Positions 1-5,970 of a stretch of DNA of 11,060 nucleotides are shown piece after piece (position 1 is the first letter of the stretch; each line of letters starts with the position of its first letter). This DNA comes from Nanobdellota archaeon (GTDB taxonomy: Archaea > Nanobdellota > Nanobdellia > Woesearchaeales > GCA-2686295), in NCBI GenBank assembly GCA_018812505.1, contig JAHJDK010000095.1:1-11060 (forward strand), read 5' to 3'. A program made the translations under genes and the position numbers. The notes beneath the pieces are model-generated. The model had not been told where the DNA came from. It did not search any database and was given only the letters and a program-made list of their open reading frames with translations.

Positions 1-92
1 GCTAAGAAGCTCCACCAAGGCTTTTCAGTTTTTTCAACAACTCCTGTTTCTGCATTGACTTGACTTTTTTTAATGAAATATTTAAATAGGTG
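1..92 (-). other. Unassigned left-edge sequence, possible gene fragment
   Basis: No gene can be called safely here. On the minus strand one frame is open from an upstream TAA at 95-93 to the window edge. It reads a plausible peptide containing VNAETGVVEKTEKPWWSFL, but it has no ATG, GTG or TTG start. A different minus frame starts with ATG at 55 and stops at a TAG at 4-2 after 17 codons (MQKQELLKKLKSLGGAS); its ATG lies about 25-30 bp from a TATA-like sequence. On the plus strand a frame open from the edge ends at TGA 61-63. The fragment could be a broken gene, a very short peptide gene, or the end of a gene to the left. Confidence 0.2.
76..88 (+). promoter_or_regulatory. Candidate TATA-box promoter for the exonuclease gene
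   Basis: The sequence AAATATTTAAATA resembles an archaeal TATA box. A transcript starting about 25 bp downstream would begin near 105-112 and carry a 5' leader of about 40 nt, consistent with the Shine-Dalgarno seen before the gene. The box is nearly symmetric, so it could also serve the minus strand toward the left edge. A second AT-rich candidate lies at 96-116. Confidence 0.4.
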
Positions 93-150
93 TTATTAAT
101 TAAAGTTTTTTAAACTACAAACAACTACTAAATGTTTAGAGGTTAAAATT

Positions 151-723
151 ATGTACTTATTTTTTGATACTGAAACAACTGGACTACCACAATTCTACGA
201 TGCACCCACAAGTATGCTGAATAATTGGCCTCGAATGGTTCAAATAGCATGGATGACATTTGATAAAGATGGAAATCAAATAACTAGCGAGGCTCACATA
301 ATAAAACCAGAAGGATATACAATCCCGGATGAGGCTGCAAAGATTCATGGAATAACAACAGAACGAGCGGAACTAGAAGGAAAACTATTAAAAAAAATTC
401 TAGAAATATTCTCGAAAGCAGTTAATGAATCCCAAATAATAGTCGCACATAACATAAAATTTGATGAAAAAATAGTGGGAGCAGAATTTATTAGAAAAGA
501 AGTGAAAAACAGTTTAGAAGAAAAAGAAAAAGTTTGCACAATGTTATCATCAACTAATTACTGCCAAATACTAAGCGAATATGGTAATAAATGGCCTAAA
601 CTTACTGAATTGTATCTGAAACTATTTGGTGAAAAATTTGAGGATGAACATGATGCAAGAGCAGATGTTACTGCATGTGCAAGATGTTTTTTTGAAATGA
701 AAAAGTTGCAAATAATAAATTAG
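151..723 (+). CDS. DEDDh 3'-5' exonuclease (DnaQ/RNase T-like)
   Basis: This 190-residue protein is a single-domain DEDDh exonuclease, which removes nucleotides from 3' ends of DNA or RNA using two metal ions. All three motifs are visible. ExoI is FDTETTGL, with D6 and E8. ExoII is AHNIKFDEK, with N101 and D105. ExoIII is HDARAD, with general base H167 and D172. The catalytic set is therefore complete, and the length fits a stand-alone family member with no polymerase or helicase fused. The start is supported by GAGGT at 139-143, seven bases before the ATG; the gene ends in TAG. It is the only firmly called gene on the plus strand and shows no operon partner. Whether it proofreads, repairs or trims RNA cannot be told from sequence. 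The family call is firm, the substrate is not. Confidence 0.93.
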   Translation: MYLFFDTETTGLPQFYDAPTSMLNNWPRMVQIAWMTFDKDGNQITSEAHIIKPEGYTIPDEAAKIHGITTERAELEGKLLKKILEIFSKAVNESQIIVAHNIKFDEKIVGAEFIRKEVKNSLEEKEKVCTMLSSTNYCQILSEYGNKWPKLTELYLKLFGEKFEDEHDARADVTACARCFFEMKKLQIIN

Positions 724-808
724 CTAGTTCTTACGTTAAACATTAAAAATCACAAAAACATACTCTAAACATAAATGCTCCGAGTGGCAGAACGACCAAA
801 ATGTCTGA

Positions 809-824
809 CTCCTCCACACAGGAG
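809..824 (+). promoter_or_regulatory. Shine-Dalgarno with potential sequestering hairpin
   Basis: AGGAGATGA at 820-828 is a good archaeal Shine-Dalgarno for the ATG at 835. CTCCT at 809-813 can pair perfectly with AGGAG at 820-824 around a six-base loop, which would hide it. A TATA-like AACATAAAT at 769-776 would place the transcript start near 798-801, so the hairpin could be close to the 5' end of the message. The pairing is seen in the sequence; a regulatory role is inference. Confidence 0.35.
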
Positions 825-834
825 ATGAACCATT

Positions 835-1236
835 ATGGCTGGTTTTTTATTGGATTTGCCTATTAGGATTTTTTCTGGTTTAAGAATGGTTTATTCAGAG
901 ATTATAGTTTGGTGTATTGCTATAGTTCTTAACGTAGTAATTATTCTAACTAATGTTGCAGTTTACGAGAATACTTTGATTTTGTCTATTTTTCATCATA
1001 TCTTGTCACAGCCCATACCTTTTTAGGGTATAATTCTTTCGTCAGGTTTCGGAACTTTTTTCTCATTATTGTTTGGTGATGAGATAATGGATATTTCTTA
1101 CAATCAAAAGAGTGAACGAGAGCATCATCAAAGGCATAAGCATCATTTCATCATTTTAATTTTTATGTTTATATTGATATTCATAATATATGATTTTCTT
1201 CTTAACAAGTTAGGTGTAAATATTCCTTTATTCTAA
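835..1236 (+). pseudogene. Small membrane protein with in-frame amber codon (nonsense-interrupted or readthrough)
   Basis: I do not recognise this protein. From ATG 835 the frame runs 63 codons to a TAG at 1024-1026. It then continues without any shift for 69 more codons to TAA at 1234-1236, giving a 133-codon reading if the amber is decoded. The continuation is protein-like: a glycine- and aromatic-rich segment (GIILSSGFGTFFSLLFGDE), a charged His-rich linker (residues 97-104) and a strongly hydrophobic helix at about 105-122. With the helix at 22-44 and hydrophobic residues at about 48-80, it looks like a three-helix membrane protein. One G-to-A change from TGG to TAG would explain the stop, but readthrough, amber recoding or a sequencing error are possible. 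An overlapping frame from ATG 801 (21 codons, leaderless position) competes for the start. It ends six bases before the convergent dnaJ stop. Confidence 0.5.
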
Positions 1237-1242
1237 TCAATT

Positions 1243-2373
1243 TTAGAAGAATTTCTTGAAAAAACCTTTTTGTGGTTCGACTTCTTCTCCTAGCTCTTCT
1301 GCTAGTTCTTTCATAGCTTTTTCCTGGCTTTTTGTTAGTCGCTCTGGTGTTTTCACAACAACCCTTACAAGTTGGTCTCCTTTGCCGTATGAATGTAAGT
1401 ATGGTAGTCCTTTGTTTTTCATCTTGAATACTGTTCCGGTTTGTGTGCCGTTTGGTATTTTGAGTTTTGCTTTTCCATCTAGTGTAGGTATTTCTATCTC
1501 TGCACCCAGTGATGCTTGTATTATGCTTATTGGCATTTCTAGTATTACATCATCTCCGTGTCTTTCAAATACTTCATGCGGTTCTATGTGCACTATAACG
1601 TATAAATCTCCTGGGTTTCCTCCTCTATATCCTGCTTCTCCTTGTCCGCTTAGTTTTAATCTTGATCCTTCTTCTATTCCTTCTGGTATGTCTATCTCTA
1701 ATGTTTTGGTTTCTTTGATTGTGCCTGTTCCTTCGCATTCATCACATACATTTCTTAGAACTCCTCCTGATCCTCCACAGTTTCTGCAGGTACTTGTTGT
1801 CTGAAATATGCCGAATGGTGTTCTTCTTGATTCAGTCATTCTTCCTGATCCTCTGCACATATCACATGTTTCTTGTCCGCTTCCTCCGCTTCCATCACAT
1901 TCTGTGCAGGTTTCTTTTTTCTTGATTTTAAGTTTTTTCTTGACTCCTGAGTGTACTTCTTCTAGTGTTACTGTCACATCTGCTCTTAGGTCGTTTCCTC
2001 TTCTGTTTCTGCTTGTTCTACTTCTTCCTCTGGAGCTGCTGAACCCGAATCCGCCTCCAAATATATCTCCTAAGTGGTCAAATATATCGTCAAAGTCTGT
2101 TCCGAATCCTGAGAAGTCAAACCCTCCAAATCCTTGTGCGCCTCCTCCTTGTTTAAAGCTCTCGCTTCCGTATTGGTCGTATTGTGCTCTTTTATCATTA
2201 TCTCCTAGTATTGCTGCTGCTTCGCTTATCTCTTTGAACTTCTCTGCTGCGTTAGAATCCTTGTTTAGATCCGGATGATATTTTTTCGCGAGTTTTTTGT
2301 ATGCTTTCTTTATCTCTTCTTTTGAGGCGTTTTTTTCTACCCCTAATGTTTTATAGTAGTCCTTGCTCATCAT
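1243..2373 (-). CDS. dnaJ: Chaperone DnaJ (type I Hsp40)
   Basis: This 376-residue co-chaperone delivers unfolded clients to DnaK and stimulates its ATPase. The complete type I architecture is present. The J domain (about 4-70) carries the HPD motif at 33-35. A Gly/Phe-rich linker spans about 76-112. Four zinc-binding CxxCxGxG repeats have cysteine pairs at 156/159, 170/173, 196/199 and 210/213. Two C-terminal client-binding beta domains follow, and the protein ends in GFFKKFF. The first ATG overlaps the stop of the upstream OLD gene by one base (TAATG), with GGAG at 2382-2379 five bases before it. A second ATG follows immediately, eight bases from the same site, so either may be used. The arrangement predicts translational coupling to the nuclease gene. 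It is the last gene of the heat-shock cluster and converges on the plus-strand membrane ORF. Confidence 0.98.
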   Translation of the reverse strand: MMSKDYYKTLGVEKNASKEEIKKAYKKLAKKYHPDLNKDSNAAEKFKEISEAAAILGDNDKRAQYDQYGSESFKQGGGAQGFGGFDFSGFGTDFDDIFDHLGDIFGGGFGFSSSRGRSRTSRNRRGNDLRADVTVTLEEVHSGVKKKLKIKKKETCTECDGSGGSGQETCDMCRGSGRMTESRRTPFGIFQTTSTCRNCGGSGGVLRNVCDECEGTGTIKETKTLEIDIPEGIEEGSRLKLSGQGEAGYRGGNPGDLYVIVHIEPHEVFERHGDDVILEMPISIIQASLGAEIEIPTLDGKAKLKIPNGTQTGTVFKMKNKGLPYLHSYGKGDQLVRVVVKTPERLTKSQEKAMKELAEELGEEVEPQKGFFKKFF

Positions 2374-3950
2374 TATCTCTCCAGTGCTTCTATCACTTCT
2401 CTTAGGTCTTTCATTCTGTCAGAAAGATATTCTTCTTCTGTTAAGTTGTTTATTGCATATAATGCATCTAATGGTTTTGAAACTCCTCTTCTGTATTGTT
2501 TTGGGTATGATCTTTCCAGGTCTCCTTTTGATAAGACGTGTATTCCTTTCTTTTTTAGGAATGCTATTTTTTCATACCTATCTTTCATGTTTGGTTGTTT
2601 TTTTAGTTCATTCCAGATTATCTTGATTTGGAATCGTCCTTTTATTGCGTCTAAATCTGTCATGACTGTGTATGGTATTTTGAATATTTTTAATAATCTG
2701 AGGTATACTTGAAAGTTGTCTTTGCTGTAGCTGCTTACAACTTTGATTTCTTCTGATGATTTGCAGTATTTATCTATTAGTCCTTCCATAAATATCTTGT
2801 CTGAGATGCCTTCTACCAGTAATACTTTGTCTGCGAAGAACATCTCACAGTTTTCTGTGTTTAGTTCTTGTTCTAATCTGTCGTTGTCTACGTAGTCTTT
2901 TTCGTTCATGTAGAATAATTTTGTTTCTCGTCCTTTTTTTACTACTCTGAATAATCCTTTTAGACTGTATGGTTCTACAAATACTGGTGAGTGTGTTACT
3001 ATGAACATTTGTGTTGTTTGTGAGAATTCTTTTATGAATCTGAATAGTTTTCTTTCTGCTTCTGGATGCAAGTGTATCTCTGGTTCTTCGATTGCTAGCA
3101 TTCTGCCTCCTGATATTATTATTTCATGCAGCAATAACAATAATTCGTTGTTTCCCCCTCCTATAGTTGATAATTTTATGTCTTCTCCTTTCGCTGTTTT
3201 GAATCTTAGGTCTACAACTTTTTTTTCATACATCATGGGTTCAACGTGTTCTATTAGTGCAGATATTTTTTCTATGAAGTCTGAGAATTGTTTGAATAGT
3301 CTTCTTTCATTTTCTTCTTCACTATTTGCAAGGTTTATCAGTGATCTTTTTATGTAGTGTTCGACTCTCATCTTTTCTGATGATGGGTGTGGGTCTCTTA
3401 CAATGTTTCTGTCTGCAGGTATTAGTATTAGTTGGTTTGATATTTTTTCCAGCAGTTCTTTTCCTTTGCAGTCTGTTAGCTTGTCTGAGTAGCTGTTGTT
3501 TTTTGTTAGAAATCTTTTTTTTTCTTCAGGGGTTTTTATTAGTATATTCTTTCCCAGTCTTAGAAAGTTCAGTATAATTCTTGTTTTATTGTCTTCTGTT
3601 ATTATTTTTCTTGAGATTACTAACTGGTCGTTTTCTTCTTGTTTCAAATTGTTTATTTCTCTTGAGTTTGTTTCTATGTATGCTGTTATCTCTATTTCTC
3701 TGTCGCTTTTGTCAAAGAGTATGTGTGTTAATTCTTTTTCATAGATTGTTTCCAGTTCATCTTCATATGATACTTCTATGTTTTCTCCGTTTGATTGTAT
3801 GTTGGAGTTTAACACTATGTCCAGCGCATTTATGATGTTTGATTTTCCTGCATCATTCTTTCCTATGAAGACGTTTATATTCTCCAAGCTATCTATTGTT
3901 AATTCTTTTATGCTCTTGTAGTTCTTGATGTATAGTTTTGTTATTCTCAT
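2373..3950 (-). CDS. OLD-family endonuclease: ABC-type ATPase plus TOPRIM
   Basis: This 525-residue protein has the two-part plan of OLD (overcoming lysogenization defect) nucleases: an SMC/ABC-like ATPase followed by a metal-dependent TOPRIM nuclease. In the ATPase part, Walker A is GKNDAGKS (30-37), a signature-like STIGGGNNE lies at 261-269, Walker B is MLAIEEPEIHLHP (284-296) and the H-switch is THSP (319-322). In the TOPRIM part, VLLVEGISDKIF holds the catalytic glutamate E380, TDLDAIKG gives D432 and D434, and a late GDLERSY segment (476-482) is typical of OLD TOPRIMs. No UvrD-like helicase (Gabija) or HNH partner lies beside it, so it looks like a stand-alone class 1 type. It follows dnaK after 36 T-rich bases without a Shine-Dalgarno, and its stop overlaps the dnaJ start. 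A defence or DNA-repair role is inference. It could be an accessory gene inserted into the chaperone cluster. Confidence 0.9.
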   Translation of the reverse strand: MRITKLYIKNYKSIKELTIDSLENINVFIGKNDAGKSNIINALDIVLNSNIQSNGENIEVSYEDELETIYEKELTHILFDKSDREIEITAYIETNSREINNLKQEENDQLVISRKIITEDNKTRIILNFLRLGKNILIKTPEEKKRFLTKNNSYSDKLTDCKGKELLEKISNQLILIPADRNIVRDPHPSSEKMRVEHYIKRSLINLANSEEENERRLFKQFSDFIEKISALIEHVEPMMYEKKVVDLRFKTAKGEDIKLSTIGGGNNELLLLLHEIIISGGRMLAIEEPEIHLHPEAERKLFRFIKEFSQTTQMFIVTHSPVFVEPYSLKGLFRVVKKGRETKLFYMNEKDYVDNDRLEQELNTENCEMFFADKVLLVEGISDKIFMEGLIDKYCKSSEEIKVVSSYSKDNFQVYLRLLKIFKIPYTVMTDLDAIKGRFQIKIIWNELKKQPNMKDRYEKIAFLKKKGIHVLSKGDLERSYPKQYRRGVSKPLDALYAINNLTEEEYLSDRMKDLREVIEALER

Positions 3951-3986
3951 GTTTAAAAAAATAAAAAAATTAAGAAGTTTAAAAAA
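3951..3986 (-). terminator. T-run spacer between dnaK and the OLD gene
   Basis: Read on the minus strand, this 36-base gap contains a run of six T directly after the dnaK stop and two runs of seven T separated by one A. Archaeal RNA polymerase terminates at T-runs without a hairpin, so partial termination after dnaK is likely. The same AT-rich stretch might hold a weak promoter for the OLD-dnaJ pair, which would make it a separate transcription unit. No Shine-Dalgarno is visible before the OLD ATG. Confidence 0.5.
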
Positions 3987-5876
3987 TTACTTCTTTTTCT
4001 TTGTTTTTTTGTCTTTTTTGTCTTCTTTTACTTCTTCGTAGTCTGCATCCACTACTTTTTCGTCTTTTTCGTCTTTGCTGGTTGCCTCTTCGTTGTTTGT
4101 GGTTTGTTGTTTCTGTGCTTTTGCTTGTTCTTCTGCGACTTTCTGGTACATCTCTGTGCTTGCTTTTTGTACGATTTGGTTTAGTTCTTCCATCACTTTT
4201 TTCAGTTTTTCAGCGTCTTTCTTTTCTGGTTCCAATAGCTTTTTGAGTTCTTCTATTTTCTTTTTTATCTCTTCGACTTCTTTCTTGTCGATTTTCCCTT
4301 CTAAGTCTTTCAGCAGTTTTTCTGTGCTGTAAACTATTGTGTCTGCTTGGTTTATTGTTTCTATTTCTTCTTTTTGTTTTTTGTCTTGGTCGGCATATTT
4401 CTCTGCGTCTTGTCTCATCTTTTCCACTTCTTCTTCTGTTAGGTTTGTAGTTGCAGTTATCTTTATGCTTTGTTCTTTGCCTGTTCCCAAGTCTTTCGCG
4501 TTTACGTGCACTATTCCGTTTGCGTCTATGTCGAATGATACTTCTACTTGTGGTATTCCTCTTGGTGCTGGCGGTAGTCCTACCAGGTCGAATTGTCCTA
4601 ATAGTTTGTTGTCTATTGCCATGCTTCTTTCTCCTTGGAATACTCTTATTGTAACTGCTGTTTGGTTGTCTGCTGCTGTGCTGAATACTTGGCTTTTCTT
4701 TGTTGGAATTGTCGTGTTTCTCTCTATTAATTTTGTGAGTACTCCTCCTAGGGTTTCTATTCCCAGGCTTAGTGGTGTCACGTCTAATAGTAATACGTCT
4801 TTCACGTCTCCTGCTAGTATTCCTGCTTGTATTGCTGCTCCTAGTGCTACTGCTTCGTCTGGGTTGACTGATTTGTCTCCGTCTTTGCCTGTTATATCTT
4901 TGACTAGTGCTTGCACTATTGGTATTCTTGTGCTTCCTCCTACAAATATTACTTTGTTGAGTTCTGATGATTTCATCTTTGCATCTTTTAGTGCTAGTTG
5001 TGTTGGTACTTTCAGCTTTTCCAGTATTGGTTCTAGCATCTTTTCGAATTTTGACCTTGTCATCTCCATTATCAGGTGTTTTGGACCGTTCTTGTCTGCT
5101 GTTATGAATGGCAGGTTGATTTCTGTTTTCATCTTTGTTGATAGTTCTATCTTTGCTTTCTCTGCTGCTTCTTTTAATCTTTGTTTAGCTGTTTTATCTT
5201 GCAGTAAGTCTATTCCGTTTTCTTTCTTGAATTCCTTAACTATCCAGTCCATTAACATTTTATCTATGTCGTCTCCTCCTAGTTGGTTGTCTCCGTTTGT
5301 TGCTTTTACTTCGAATACTCCATCTCCTAGTTCTAGTATTGATACGTCAAAGGTTCCTCCTCCGAAGTCAAACACTAATATTGTGTGGTCGTGTCCTTTA
5401 TCAATGCCGTATGCTAGTGATGCTGCTGTTGGCTCGTTGATTATTCTTAATACTTCTAGTCCTGCTATTTTTCCTGCATCTTTTGTTGCTTGTCTTTGGC
5501 TGTCTTCAAAGTATGCTGGCACTGTGATTACTGCTTGTTTAACTTCTTGTCCCAGGTATGCTTCTGCGTCTGCTTTTAGTTTTTGCAGTATCATCGCTGA
5601 TATTTCTTGTGGTGAGTACTCTTTGTCCCACATCTTTGATTTGTGGTCTGATCCCATATACCTTTTTATGCTTGCTATTGTATGTTCTGGGTTTGATATT
5701 GCTTGGTTTCTCGCCACTTGTCCTACTAGTCTTTCTCCATCTTCTGTCATGCTGACTACTGATGGTGTTATTCTTTGTCCTTCAGCGTTTGGTATTATCG
5801 TTGGTTTTCCTCCTTCAAGGACTGCTACTGCTGAAAATGTTGTTCCTAAATCTATTCCTATTATTTTGTTACTCAT
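3987..5876 (-). CDS. dnaK: Chaperone DnaK (bacterial-type Hsp70)
   Basis: This 629-residue protein is the ATP-driven Hsp70 that binds exposed hydrophobic segments with DnaJ and GrpE. The nucleotide-binding domain shows GIDLGTT (7-13), EPTAASLAYG (148-157), FDFGGGTFDVS (169-179) and VGGSTRIP (312-319). The interdomain linker is DVLLLDVTP (360-368), followed by the substrate-binding domain and helical lid. The N-terminal lobe lacks the roughly two-dozen-residue insert of proteobacterial DnaK: IKRYMGSD runs directly to YSPQEIS, as in Gram-positive and archaeal members. The conserved end VVDADYEEV is followed by an extra lysine-rich tail, EDKKDKKTKKKK. The start is firm: GAGGTGA at 5889-5883 is six bases before the ATG. 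The gene follows grpE, with two tiny upstream ORFs in between. Such genes in archaea are generally considered transferred from bacteria. Confidence 0.98.
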   Translation of the reverse strand: MSNKIIGIDLGTTFSAVAVLEGGKPTIIPNAEGQRITPSVVSMTEDGERLVGQVARNQAISNPEHTIASIKRYMGSDHKSKMWDKEYSPQEISAMILQKLKADAEAYLGQEVKQAVITVPAYFEDSQRQATKDAGKIAGLEVLRIINEPTAASLAYGIDKGHDHTILVFDFGGGTFDVSILELGDGVFEVKATNGDNQLGGDDIDKMLMDWIVKEFKKENGIDLLQDKTAKQRLKEAAEKAKIELSTKMKTEINLPFITADKNGPKHLIMEMTRSKFEKMLEPILEKLKVPTQLALKDAKMKSSELNKVIFVGGSTRIPIVQALVKDITGKDGDKSVNPDEAVALGAAIQAGILAGDVKDVLLLDVTPLSLGIETLGGVLTKLIERNTTIPTKKSQVFSTAADNQTAVTIRVFQGERSMAIDNKLLGQFDLVGLPPAPRGIPQVEVSFDIDANGIVHVNAKDLGTGKEQSIKITATTNLTEEEVEKMRQDAEKYADQDKKQKEEIETINQADTIVYSTEKLLKDLEGKIDKKEVEEIKKKIEELKKLLEPEKKDAEKLKKVMEELNQIVQKASTEMYQKVAEEQAKAQKQQTTNNEEATSKDEKDEKVVDADYEEVKEDKKDKKTKKKK

Positions 5877-5935
5877 AAAAAATCACCTCGCTTATTTTTT
5901 ATTAACTCAAAAAAATTTGTTTTTTTGTTACTCAT
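5873..5935 (-). CDS. Upstream ORF 2 of dnaK (20 codons)
   Basis: A short frame beginning MSNKKTNFFELIK and ending RGDFL. It has its own strong Shine-Dalgarno, GAGGTGA at 5948-5942, six bases before the ATG, identical in sequence and spacing to that of dnaK. Its TGA overlaps the dnaK ATG (ATGA), so a ribosome finishing it ends exactly on the dnaK start. The first four codons (ATG AGT AAC AAA) equal those of dnaK, so it arose by duplication of the dnaK start region. It may be translated as a coupling leader rather than for its peptide. Translation is inferred only from the signals. Confidence 0.5.
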   Translation of the reverse strand: MSNKKTNFFELIKNKRGDFL

Positions 5936-5969
5936 AAAAAATCACCTCGCTCGTTTTTTTGTTACTCAT
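5928..5969 (-). CDS. Upstream ORF 1 of dnaK (13 codons)
   Basis: A frame reading MSNKKTSEVIFYE, starting one base after the grpE stop TAA (5973-5971). GGAGG at 5982-5978, inside the last grpE codons, lies eight bases before its ATG. Its TAA (5930-5928) lies just past the ATG of upstream ORF 2 (5935-5933), so the two overlap. Its first 17 bases match those of upstream ORF 2. It could be a start-site remnant or a translated leader linking grpE to dnaK. Confidence 0.45.
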   Translation of the reverse strand: MSNKKTSEVIFYE

Positions 5970-5970
5970 T

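Larger units (their letters stand above)
5868..5969 (-). repeat. Triplicated dnaK start module
   Basis: ATGAGTAACAAA occurs three times on the minus strand, with ATGs at 5969, 5935 and 5876 (offsets 34 and 59 bases). The 25-bp block AGCGAGGTGATTTTTT plus ATGAGTAAC is identical at 5892-5868 and 5951-5927. The first unit looks like the second with about 25 internal bases missing. The core ATGAGTAAC carries TGA and TAA in its other two frames, so it stops out-of-frame ribosomes while offering a new start. Confidence 0.9.

Noticed and set aside
776..834. A tRNA-like or small RNA gene upstream of the membrane ORF
   Set aside because: The CTCCT/AGGAG stem suggested an anticodon arm, but there is no acceptor stem, no T-arm GTTCRA motif and no CCA-adjacent pairing.
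2373..3950. A Gabija (GajA-GajB) or Septu defence pair
   Set aside because: No UvrD-like helicase or HNH nuclease gene adjoins the OLD gene; the partner in overlap is dnaJ.
4339..5937. Long plus-strand ORF of 532 codons opposite dnaK
   Set aside because: It is the antisense shadow of dnaK: serine/leucine-rich low-complexity translation, no Shine-Dalgarno or TATA box, and the minus strand encodes an unmistakable Hsp70.
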